From an uncultured Methanosarcinales archaeon (GTDB taxonomy: Archaea; Halobacteriota; Methanosarcinia; Methanotrichales; Methanotrichaceae): 64,000 bases of DNA. The notes beneath the pieces are model-generated. The model saw nothing but the letters and a program-made list of their open reading frames with translations, had not been told where the DNA came from and searched no databases. A program made the translations under genes and the position numbers. The stretch spans positions 62,001 to 126,000 of the forward strand of contig CAIQHB010000039.1 in the NCBI GenBank assembly GCA_903871465.1. Direction: 5' to 3'. This document shows positions 1 through 7,544 of this stretch, piece by piece (the stretch's first letter is position 1; each line of letters starts with the position of its first letter).

Positions 1-309
1 CAAGGGAGTCTTGCCGGAGTAGGTGAGACGGGTATTCTCGAAAAGGTCCAGCGGCACAGCTGAGCCGTTGACCAACCCTGGGATCTTGGCAGACTTCTGA
101 GCTTCGACGGTACCTGTATCCATCTCCAGGTCGCCATCGCCGGTCATGAAATTGTCATACTCCAAGGCTAGCTGCCTGTCCTTTACGGAGACGCCCACCT
201 CGAAGGTGCCTGTTCCCGTCACCTTCAGCGTGTTGCTAAAATCTCCATCCTGGCCCTGCTCGTTGATGGCAGGAGTTGCATAGACCGGCCCCAGAGAGAA
301 GAGAAACAT
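1..309 (-). CDS. Secreted protein of unknown function, N-terminal part (cut by the window edge)
   Basis: The minus-strand frame stays open from an ATG at 309 to the window edge, about 103 residues. The N-terminus MFLFSLGPVYATPA reads like the second half of a signal peptide, and the frame continues upstream through IALLLM without a stop until 361, so a TTG start slightly upstream is possible. The mature part alternates short polar strands (TLKVTGTGTFEVGVSV) as in extracellular beta-rich surface proteins. No family is recognised. The gene lies upstream in orientation of nothing else in the window and has its own AT-rich upstream region at 361-479. Confidence 0.6.
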   Translation of the reverse strand, partial: MFLFSLGPVYATPAINEQGQDGDFSNTLKVTGTGTFEVGVSVKDRQLALEYDNFMTGDGDLEMDTGTVEAQKSAKIPGLVNGSAVPLDLFENTRLTYSGKTPL

Positions 310-479
310 TAGCAACAAAGCTATTGCTACTCCCTTCGTGCTTCTACCCCATTTCTTATCTTAGCACACATTAGCTCTTCTAGCTAAAAAAGTTATTGTT
401 GCCAGGGATGAAATGATCCATTTTTCAGCCGCCATTTTCTGATTAAAATAAATAAATTTCCCGGATATATTTCAAATTA

Positions 480-1229
480 TTACCGTATTCCATATCGAGG
501 ATGCAAATCAACGCTCCTGCCACCGGGAATGCTGTAGCCCCCCTCAGATAGGCCGTCTCCTCGATCCTTGCGGCCAACTGCCGAATTATCTAACTCGCCG
601 TAATAGTTTTTGTCCCATAAGTTCAATCCATCGTCGAATGCGTCCAGCGAATTCCCTTCCAGGCTGTTGTTGCAAATGGTATTGCCGATAGCCTTCTCCA
701 GACGGATGCCGTAGCCTAAATTTCTGCAAACTGCATTGTCGAGAATGCTGTTGTTCTTGACGCCTACCAGGAGAATTCCGTTAAAATTGTTGCTAACGTC
801 ATTTTTGGTTATCCGATTTCCTTTGGATAGAACCTTGATTCCTGCCTCGGCAAGGGATTCGGAGGGCCAGCTACCTGCATTAACAATCTTGAAGCCCTCT
901 ACCGTGATGCCGTCCGCCAGCAGAGTGACGGCACTGCCGCTGGCGGTGGCATCCAAGACAGGCATCATTTGACCGCGCAAAATTATGGATTTATCTACTC
1001 GGATGTGCTCGCAGTATGTTCCTTCCGATACCAGAACCACGTCACCTGTACGGGCCATGAATATTGCGGCCTGGAGGCTGTCGTCCGGTCCGACGGTGAG
1101 CGTTTTGGCATCAGCAGATAATGCAAAGAGCAATAGCAGAAGAAGGACACATATAATGCGCCCAGGGATTGCTATTCTCGGATCGCGAACACCGCAATGA
1201 GCACTTCGTTCGTGAACGTCTCTGAACAT
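480..1229 (-). CDS. NosD-like right-handed beta-helix secreted protein
   Basis: A 249-residue protein with a hydrophobic signal segment at about residues 28-41 (ICVLLLLLLFALSADA) and then a TLTVGPDDSLQAAI start, the usual opening of methanogen secreted PbH1/NosD-type proteins. Repeats rich in N and G (GIKVLSKGNRITKNDVSNN, GILLVGVKNNSILDN, GIRLEKAIGNTICNN) are parallel beta-helix rungs at about residues 127-200. The end (NYYGELD, then IPGGRSVDLHP) matches the NosD C-terminal signature. It is short for the family, with few rungs. Surface or carbohydrate-related binding is inferred. The annotated ATG leaves about 25 polar residues before the signal segment; I see no better start in frame. Confidence 0.8.
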   Translation of the reverse strand: MFRDVHERSAHCGVRDPRIAIPGRIICVLLLLLLFALSADAKTLTVGPDDSLQAAIFMARTGDVVLVSEGTYCEHIRVDKSIILRGQMMPVLDATASGSAVTLLADGITVEGFKIVNAGSWPSESLAEAGIKVLSKGNRITKNDVSNNFNGILLVGVKNNSILDNAVCRNLGYGIRLEKAIGNTICNNSLEGNSLDAFDDGLNLWDKNYYGELDNSAVGRKDRGDGLSEGGYSIPGGRSVDLHPRYGIR

Positions 1230-1354
1230 TCATCTTGATAGTTCCCTTCGAATCGTAAGTACCTATCGATATTCCGCGCGACGTGTTTAAGGATTGAACA
1301 ACCATTTTTTGCCGCCGATAGTTTGATCTCATCCTTTTATCCAACCAATGATAG

Positions 1355-2149
1355 ATGTCTGGAGATCTCGCCGTGGTCATGGACGTAGCAGGTACAATCT
1401 TGATGATGTACCGCGTGGCCAAAGATATCGGTCGAGGAGTCATTCTTGAGAAGATTGTTACCTGGGAGCTGATCATGGAGAAGAAAGGCCGGGCCCTTGT
1501 GGTGCCTCAGATGGATCCGGATCTCGTCGTCTCCAGTAGACCCGACGACCTGCTGGGCTCACTTGTCCAGGGCCGGGAGGAGTGCGTGGAGATAAGCTGT
1601 TCCAGCAGTCATATCTCGAGAGATGAGGTTCTCGGCATCTTGGGCCGCTCTCAAGTCAGAGTTCGCGAACTGCAGGAGGTATATCTGGCGGTAAGAGCCA
1701 GGTGCCCGGGCATCTATCGAACTACGGGCATGATAGTGGACCGGGATCTGCATGAAATAGCCTACACATTGAGCACGGGTGGCGCCCCTTTTCCGGGATT
1801 GAGGAATGTCCTGCTAGATCTGGAAAACCTTGGTGCGGACGTCTATGTGGCTTCTGGAGACAGCATGCGCAGCCTTACAAGCCTCAAGGAATACGGCATA
1901 GACTTGTCGCGAATCCATTCCGCCGCCAGCCCGCGACGGAAAAAGGAGATCGTAATGGATCTGAAGAAGAAATACCGTCTAGTGGTGATGGTTGGTGACG
2001 GCCTGAACGATCTTTATGCTTTGAGGGCAGCGGACCTTGCTATCTTGACGGTACAGCAGGATACCCGCCCCGCCCTAAAATTACGCCAGGCTGCGAATGA
2101 GATCATAAGGAACATTCAAGAATTGCCTGAAATTGTAAAGAGAATCTGA
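1355..2149 (+). CDS. HAD-superfamily phosphatase, soluble P-type-ATPase-like
   Basis: This 264-residue protein carries HAD motifs in order: DVAGT at residues 10-14 (nucleophile D10), an SGD motif II near 167-169, a basic stretch PRRKKE near 193-198, and GDGLND at 214-219, which binds Mg2+. The second Asp of the usual DxDx(T/V) motif is Ala, as in P-type ATPase phosphorylation domains and some phosphonatase-like members, so hydrolysis chemistry may be atypical. Methanogens carry a conserved family with this arrangement; the substrate is unknown. A pyrimidine-rich TTTTAT element at about 1336-1341 sits close to the ATG, so the mRNA may be leaderless. It is divergent from the NosD-like gene. Confidence 0.8.
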   Translation: MSGDLAVVMDVAGTILMMYRVAKDIGRGVILEKIVTWELIMEKKGRALVVPQMDPDLVVSSRPDDLLGSLVQGREECVEISCSSSHISRDEVLGILGRSQVRVRELQEVYLAVRARCPGIYRTTGMIVDRDLHEIAYTLSTGGAPFPGLRNVLLDLENLGADVYVASGDSMRSLTSLKEYGIDLSRIHSAASPRRKKEIVMDLKKKYRLVVMVGDGLNDLYALRAADLAILTVQQDTRPALKLRQAANEIIRNIQELPEIVKRI

Positions 2150-2174
2150 ATCAATCATTTTAGAAATATTTATG

Positions 2175-2221
2175 CCAGCGTAGTCTGACAGTTTGGAGAA
2201 AGGTATATATACCAGCGTAGT
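2175..2221. repeat. Direct repeat of CCAGCGTAGT upstream of the coiled-coil/winged-helix gene
   Basis: CCAGCGTAGT occurs at 2175-2184 and again at 2212-2221, 37 bp apart. The match extends to 14 bp with one mismatch (TATGCCAGCGTAGT, TATACCAGCGTAGT). The copies lie about 75-120 bp upstream of the gene at 2296, which encodes a DNA-binding type C-terminus, so they may be its operators. That role is inferred. Confidence 0.4.
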
Positions 2222-2295
2222 GCACCCATGATCGGCAACCTTTTAATTCGCTTCGAAATGAGACCGAACTAGAAGATACTAGGAGTAGCCAATAA

Positions 2296-2850
2296 ATGTT
2301 CGAAGAGCTTTTAGAGCTATACAAAACAAAGGCCGAAGAGATTGAAAAAGAACGAAAAGAAGCGCATGGCATGTTTATGCTCGTTTCAGCCATCGAAAAA
2401 ATATCCAGGGAGATCGACTCGAAGAAGAGCGACGTGGAACTTCTGGGTAGGCTGATTGATCAGGTTGATCGCCTTTCCAAAGAGGTAGCCGACCTGAAGA
2501 GCCAGCTTCGCACCAGACAGGGGCGACAGGCGCCGGTCCAAGAAACAAGTTCAGGTGATGGAAAAGCCTTAGATAACCATGCACGATCACTCATAGATAT
2601 CATGGCGGAGAGGCCGGGGCGATACACTACCAGCGAGCTGGTGGATATGCTGGGACTGAATAAAACAACAGTCATAAGCGTGATGAAACGCGCCCTGGAG
2701 CTGGACCCGAAACATGTCAAGATGAGCCAAGGAACTCGACGCAAACTTTATCTGGCTTATATATCCGAAGACGAGGCACAGATAGCGGAAACCACACCCG
2801 GATCGGGCGAATCAGACAGGGCGAAGCTTGAGCTCATGGCCATGACATAA
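2296..2850 (+). CDS. Coiled-coil protein with C-terminal winged-helix domain
   Basis: The N-terminal part (residues 1-75) is almost purely charged and helical with heptad-like Leu/Ile spacing, ending in IDQVDRLSKEVADLKSQL, a predicted coiled coil. After a Gln/Gly/Ser linker, residues about 95-155 (ARSLIDIMAERPGRYTTSEL, VDMLGLNKTTVISVMKRALE, then KLYLAY) resemble a winged helix with recognition helix NKTTVISVMKRAL. Function is unknown; a dimeric DNA-binding or chromatin protein is the simplest reading. A TTTTAAT element near 2240 and the AGGAG sequence at about 2280 support the ATG at 2296. It has no operon partner. Confidence 0.75.
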   Translation: MFEELLELYKTKAEEIEKERKEAHGMFMLVSAIEKISREIDSKKSDVELLGRLIDQVDRLSKEVADLKSQLRTRQGRQAPVQETSSGDGKALDNHARSLIDIMAERPGRYTTSELVDMLGLNKTTVISVMKRALELDPKHVKMSQGTRRKLYLAYISEDEAQIAETTPGSGESDRAKLELMAMT

Positions 2851-3195
2851 GATCCAAAAAGTGTCAACATTCTATAAATTCGTGCGTTGTTGAGGGCTGG
2901 CGATCGATGGACCCGCGCAAGAGCTTGGCCTACTGCCTGCCTTTTTCATCGTTAGAAGATGAGACAGTGTCGGGAAGCGGAAACAAATCCCCCCGCGTTC
3001 CATGGAACTCAATCAGACCGCCCTCCGGGAAGCTGACGGTTGGGGAGCCGTTTGCCGGAGATTTTAGGCATATCCAATGCATACGATTTTGACATTTCTA
3101 ACCGAAGGAAGTTTTCAGTGAGTTTCCGATACAATTTTTCAGTAACCTTTGCCCGACGATGAAAAAAGAAAAGAGCGCCGAAGAGGATTCCGGTC
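2851..3195. other. Intergenic region without a supported gene
   Basis: This stretch separates the winged-helix gene from the convergent COG1361 gene. A 61-codon open frame at 2907-3092 has no ribosome binding site and an implausible composition. I see no RNA gene and only weak inverted repeats. Confidence 0.5.
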
Positions 3196-4248
3196 TCAGG
3201 CCTTCTTCGGTTTTCTTCTGTACATGTACCCTCCGGCCGCGACTATGATTATGAGAATGACGATCGCCGGCAAGAGCAGAGAAGCTGTTGCAGCCTTAAC
3301 CGAAACCGGGATCTTCATGCTCTCCGAGATAACGGTATCGCCGTTGATGTCAGTATATTTGATCTCGCTATTTATGCCATAACCTTTTGGCGTCGCATCG
3401 GAGTCCACGTCGATCCTGAAGACGACGGTCTTCTCTTCACCAGGACCAAGAGCCCCAATGTAAGCCTGGTCGTCAGTGGAAGAGAATGGCTTGAATATGG
3501 ACAGCCTTGCCACCGCATCACTGATGGGATCGTCGCCGATATTCTTGTATGTGGCTTCGACCGGCATCTTCTTGTCACCTGCAGAAAGATTGGCTGTGGC
3601 GTTTATTATTACGAAGTCGGCCTGCTTCTTGACAACGATGATGATGGGTATCGTCTGATTCGCCTTCTGGTAGATGTAGGAGACTCTATAGTTTACGAGA
3701 GTTGGCGAGCCTCCGCTGGTTGAAAGGCCTGATGCATAAACGCGAACGTTATCCTGGTAGTCGTAAGACAGGTTCAGACCGATGGTATAAATTCCCGCGG
3801 GAGCGTGCTCTCCAATCTTGATGGTGAACTTCAAGGGCGATTGGGTCTTATCTCCCGACTTTAGGGATTGCACTACCTGATCGCCGGATTTTACGTCGAC
3901 CTCAGGATTATTGGACCTCAGGCTTGCCGTAATTCCGAGCGCTGTGGTCTTCTTGTACTCTTCTTGCAACTCGCTATTTGCCAGAGCGAACTCTTTAGGG
4001 TTCTGAGGTGTTTGATCCTCGTCAAAACCCAATGTCCTTCCATAGTTGGTCAAATCCACGTATAGAGAAACAGTATCCCCACGCTGGAACTCATCAGTCC
4101 CGGCAACGCTGGCAGAGATATTCGGACCGCCGTACATGGTATAGTAGTTGTCTCCGCCCAGCTCAAAGGGAATGTATGTGTTTTGAGCCTGAACAGCAGC
4201 GATCAAAGCGAATAGGCAAACGGCAATAAAGGCAATTTTAAGTCTCAT
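3196..4248 (-). CDS. COG1361-type S-layer-like membrane-anchored protein, RND partner
   Basis: The 350-residue protein has a signal peptide (MRLKIAFIAVCLFALIAAVQAQ), a long extracellular part with Ig-like or CARDB-like beta domains (about 40-170 and 210-310), and a C-terminal membrane helix (LLLPAIVILIIIVAAGGYMY) followed by a basic tail RRKPKKA. This is the organisation of archaeal COG1361 proteins. Its ATG lies inside the last codons of the RND exporter (11-nt overlap, 4238-4248), so translation is probably coupled. Such pairs occur in methanogens, and the protein may act outside the membrane as an accessory subunit of the exporter, which is an inference. Confidence 0.85.
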   Translation of the reverse strand: MRLKIAFIAVCLFALIAAVQAQNTYIPFELGGDNYYTMYGGPNISASVAGTDEFQRGDTVSLYVDLTNYGRTLGFDEDQTPQNPKEFALANSELQEEYKKTTALGITASLRSNNPEVDVKSGDQVVQSLKSGDKTQSPLKFTIKIGEHAPAGIYTIGLNLSYDYQDNVRVYASGLSTSGGSPTLVNYRVSYIYQKANQTIPIIIVVKKQADFVIINATANLSAGDKKMPVEATYKNIGDDPISDAVARLSIFKPFSSTDDQAYIGALGPGEEKTVVFRIDVDSDATPKGYGINSEIKYTDINGDTVISESMKIPVSVKAATASLLLPAIVILIIIVAAGGYMYRRKPKKA

Positions 4249-6571
4249 AAATCATCCTCCTCCCGGACTTCATTAGCCGGAGGGCTTTCAACATCTCATA
4301 CTTCGCATTCTCCACTACTTCGCGTCTGATTTCCATGCGGTACATGAGCACCACGAAGACGGTGAAGGTCGTCAAGAGAGCGAATATTATCGCCAGGACG
4401 GTGACGGTCCCGAAATTATTTGTGATCAAGAAGGGAGAGGATATCAGGGCTGCAAATCCGAATACCGTGGTGAGGCCTGAGGCGATCAATGCCGAGCCGA
4501 TGCGCCGTGTGGCGATCTTGAGAGCCTCCAGGGGTTCCCCGATCTTAGCCAACTCTTCGTAGAAGCGCTCCATCATCAGTATTGCATATTCGGATCCTAC
4601 GCCAAGGATTAGCGCTCCCAGGCATGCGGTAAGCGGTGTGTATTTCATGCCGAATATGTACATCACCCCGCCCATCCAGCCTATTACTACAAGCATGGGC
4701 AATACGGGCAGGAGAGCTTTGATCAGATCCCTGTAGATGAACAGGAGCACGATAAAGATCAGACCCAAACCGAGCAGTGTCATCTCTGTTCTTCCGGTAG
4801 TCAGGGCACTGATGACGGTGGTCATCACAACCGAGTCTCCGGTCTCCCGGACGGATACCCCTGGTGGTGGAGAATGCCACGCTACATCTTTGTCGATCTC
4901 TTTGATGAGCCGATCCGTGCCCTCTGCACCCAGGTTGGTGATGGCTTTGCCCACATTCAGGTCGATTATAGCCGTATTGTGGCCATCCAGATACCTATCC
5001 CGCACGGCAGATGGGAGCCCATCGATCAAACTATGGATCGTGGTTTGATCCTCTGGCATCTCCCCTCCATTTGCCTGTTTTACGAAATTTGCGAGACAGG
5101 TATATCCAAATATCTGGTCTCTAGAATTTTTAAGATAGATGCAAAATTCGTCCATCCACTTCAATATGGCAGGATCGGTGATATCATCGGCTTGAACGAG
5201 CAGCTCGATCGTATCCGTGCCCCCGAAGATATCGCTCATATGCCTGAATTCAATCAAAGGTCCAAGATCCTGAGGCACATAATTCTTGAAATCGGTATCT
5301 ACGAGGACTTGTGTATCTGCATAGACACCGAACAGTGAGAGCAAAAGCGCGATAGCCAGCACCATGTGCCACTTTTGGATGCAAATGTCCGATATCCTCT
5401 CTAATATGCTTCCGATAGCCGTGTCTTTCGGCACGTTAACAGCGGCATCGCCATCATTATTTGACCTCCGGACGGTGCCCCTCCGCTCAACTATATAGAG
5501 CAAAGTTACCCCCACAAATAGAGCGGAAAGGTAACAGAGAAAGAGCCCAATCAAGCAGATCAGCCCGAAATCTCTGGTCATGGGCACAGATGAGGTCAAG
5601 AGAGAAACGAACCCCATTGCCGTTATGATCAAGGCGATCATGACGGGCATAGAGACATGCTTGACCGTCTCAATCACGGCTTTGACCGGGGATACGCCTT
5701 TGGAGAACTCCTCATCGATCCGATTGTGGAACTGAATGGCATAATCGATACCAATACCGATCAGAACCGGGAAGGCGGACATTGATACCATGGTAAAAGG
5801 TATATGCAACAATCCCATGGCTCCGAAAGTCCAGGTCACACCCAGGAAAACGACGGGTATAGGCAGCAGCGACCATTTGACGTGGTTAAAGGTAAGCAGC
5901 AGCGCCACTATCATGAGCAGTCCTGCCAGGGCGAGAATGGGACCGTTGCTCTTGGCCATCTCCTCGGTAATCGACTTCATGAGCGCCGGTTGACCCGTGA
6001 CCGTTACCCCCACGTCGCCGGGAAAGTCTGCCACATTTACCTGGCCGCCAGTCTCCAGATAAAGTTCTCCCAGCTGTGCTTCCGTAAGGGAAACAGGCAG
6101 CTCGATGGAGAGCATAGTATGCTTCTTATCAGGCATCATGGCATTTATTGCCGGATTGCCGGGATCGGATAGAATCTCATCTATAGCCGCCTGAGTAGGA
6201 ATGCCCCGCACACCGGTCTCGCTCTCCTCTGCACCTGCCACGATATCGGCTATGCTTGTTACTCCAAGAACATCCGGTGCTTCCTTCATCTTATCAGAAA
6301 GCACCAGCATCGCTTTGAGGATTTCCGGCTTCGTGACATCATCAGCTTCAACAAGCACCGCGATGGACTCCGTACCAAAATTCTCAACATAAAGATGGTC
6401 GTAAAGCTGATAGAGAGGAGAATCCTTGCCCACCATGCTTTCAGTGGTCATCCCTTGCATCTCAATTTGCTGGGCATAGTGGAGTGAGACAATCGTTAGA
6501 AGAAGTGCGGCAGCCATTATTATGGTAGGGTTATCTGCGATCCATTGGCCCAGCCGATCCATGCCGTTCAT
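4238..6571 (-). CDS. RND-superfamily exporter, HAE3/MMPL-like family
   Basis: A 777-residue protein with the duplicated RND plan: one N-terminal helix (about 14-31), a large extracytoplasmic loop (35-225), five or six helices including LLMIVALLLTF and the GIGIDYAIQFHNR segment, then the same order again (helix near 405, loop 425-610, helices 618-755). The SEYAILMMERFYEE segment near 672 parallels GIDYAIQFHNR of the first half, the expected internal repeat with a membrane Asp/Glu. The archaeal HAE3 family exports hydrophobic or amphiphilic compounds; the substrate here is unknown. It is the first gene of a two-gene operon with the COG1361 protein and is divergent from a regulator at 6657. Confidence 0.9.
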   Translation of the reverse strand: MNGMDRLGQWIADNPTIIMAAALLLTIVSLHYAQQIEMQGMTTESMVGKDSPLYQLYDHLYVENFGTESIAVLVEADDVTKPEILKAMLVLSDKMKEAPDVLGVTSIADIVAGAEESETGVRGIPTQAAIDEILSDPGNPAINAMMPDKKHTMLSIELPVSLTEAQLGELYLETGGQVNVADFPGDVGVTVTGQPALMKSITEEMAKSNGPILALAGLLMIVALLLTFNHVKWSLLPIPVVFLGVTWTFGAMGLLHIPFTMVSMSAFPVLIGIGIDYAIQFHNRIDEEFSKGVSPVKAVIETVKHVSMPVMIALIITAMGFVSLLTSSVPMTRDFGLICLIGLFLCYLSALFVGVTLLYIVERRGTVRRSNNDGDAAVNVPKDTAIGSILERISDICIQKWHMVLAIALLLSLFGVYADTQVLVDTDFKNYVPQDLGPLIEFRHMSDIFGGTDTIELLVQADDITDPAILKWMDEFCIYLKNSRDQIFGYTCLANFVKQANGGEMPEDQTTIHSLIDGLPSAVRDRYLDGHNTAIIDLNVGKAITNLGAEGTDRLIKEIDKDVAWHSPPPGVSVRETGDSVVMTTVISALTTGRTEMTLLGLGLIFIVLLFIYRDLIKALLPVLPMLVVIGWMGGVMYIFGMKYTPLTACLGALILGVGSEYAILMMERFYEELAKIGEPLEALKIATRRIGSALIASGLTTVFGFAALISSPFLITNNFGTVTVLAIIFALLTTFTVFVVLMYRMEIRREVVENAKYEMLKALRLMKSGRRMIYET

Positions 6572-6590
6572 TAAACATACTCCCGTGTCG

Positions 6591-6614
6591 TTCGGAAATT
6601 ACCAAACGTCCGAA
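6591..6614. promoter_or_regulatory. Inverted repeat between exporter and regulator, probable operator
   Basis: TTCGGA at 6591-6596 and TCCGAA at 6609-6614 form a 6-bp inverted repeat with a 12-bp spacer. It sits between the divergent exporter start (6571) and the regulator promoter, where binding by the adjacent MarR/GbsR-like protein could control both. Dyad length and position fit a dimeric winged-helix repressor; the assignment is inferred. Confidence 0.5.
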
Positions 6615-6626
6615 ACATGCGAAAAG

Positions 6627-6638
6627 TACTTAAAATTT
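6627..6638 (+). promoter_or_regulatory. TATA box of the GbsR/MarR-like regulator gene
   Basis: TACTTAAAATTT is centred about 25 bp upstream of the ATG at 6657, the usual archaeal TATA to start-site distance. The transcript would therefore be leaderless or nearly so, which supports 6657 rather than the ATG at 6522 that lies upstream of this promoter. Confidence 0.55.
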
Positions 6639-6656
6639 GTGGTCTTCAGCAAAAGG

Positions 6657-7166
6657 ATGGATCAAGATGAAAGCCATATCTTAAAACGATATATGGTTGA
6701 TGCGTGTGTCAAGGGGGCCAGTAGCTGTGGCTGTTGTGATGCCGTGGGTGTTTTGCGCGGCACGCTCTTTCTGGCCGATGAACCACTGTCCATGGACCAG
6801 CTTGTAGAGGATACCGGCTACAGCAAGTCCACCGTAAGCTCCAATATGAGCACATTGGAAAGGCTGGGAATGGCCAAGAGGGTGATCATACAGGGAGATA
6901 AGAGATATCACTATATACCAGTTACCGATCCTGATTCTCTGAAGAAAGATATGATAATAAACAAACGAGAGGAGATGCAGAGCATAATGGTAGCTCTGGA
7001 AAAGACCGAAAAGGATCTTCGTGCCTGTGAAAATATATCTCCGGCTACTTTGGAGAGGGTCGAAAGAGTTAGGCGCTTTTATCAGCGGATGGATAGATTG
7101 ATCGATCTGATATCGAGGTACAACACCGAGGAGCTGATTGAACTATTGGAACGCGGGAGGGGATGA
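6657..7166 (+). CDS. GbsR/MarR-like winged-helix regulator with an N-terminal cysteine cluster
   Basis: The 169-residue protein has a winged helix at about 30-95 (LSMDQLVEDTGYSKSTVSSN is the helix-turn-helix, YHYIPV the wing) and a helical C-terminal dimerisation region, as in the GbsR branch of MarR-type regulators. Close to the N-terminus C17, C24, C26 and C27 (the SSCGCC segment) form a cluster not usual for GbsR, suggesting metal or redox sensing. I start at 6657 because a TATA box lies about 25 bp upstream; a longer frame from 6522 would overlap the exporter gene. Divergent orientation and the intergenic dyad suggest it controls the exporter. Confidence 0.85.
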   Translation: MDQDESHILKRYMVDACVKGASSCGCCDAVGVLRGTLFLADEPLSMDQLVEDTGYSKSTVSSNMSTLERLGMAKRVIIQGDKRYHYIPVTDPDSLKKDMIINKREEMQSIMVALEKTEKDLRACENISPATLERVERVRRFYQRMDRLIDLISRYNTEELIELLERGRG

Positions 7167-7544
7167 AGGTAAGAAATTTTTAGGCATGTTCATCCGTTAC
7201 ACGATGCACATTCGGTTCAATGATTTGAGCAGGGAAATCGTGATTTGGTCGCGGTGAAGAATACTGAAAATTTTCGCGGAAATCTGACGCAAGAGATTCA
7301 TTTTGACGTCAAACCTTAATTGCATCCATTGTTAGCATCTTTCAGCAGATCACTAAGCGACCCGTAATTTTCATTGAGACGAAATTCCGAGGATTCGTTT
7401 TGCACCTCAATGAATGCACCCGATCCTGCGATGCCCCCAGGCAGAGGAAGCCGGATGATCAAAAATATATATGTTCTGGTGTATTCAATATATTGATTAG
7501 GACGTAAGATGCCAATCCCATTGTAAGCAGGCAGTGATAGAGCT
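7167..7544. other. Intergenic region with a 12-bp palindrome
   Basis: No gene is supported. TTTGACGTCAAA at 7302-7313 is a perfect 12-bp palindrome. An imperfect dyad ATTTTCGCGGAAAT lies just before it at about 7270-7283. An AT-rich AAAAATATATATG stretch near 7460 could be the promoter of the histidine kinase gene. A 93-codon minus frame at 7316-7597 lacks signals. Confidence 0.4.

Noticed and set aside
2907-3092. 61-codon plus-strand frame
   Set aside because: No translation signals and a Pro/Ser-rich composition typical of chance frames.
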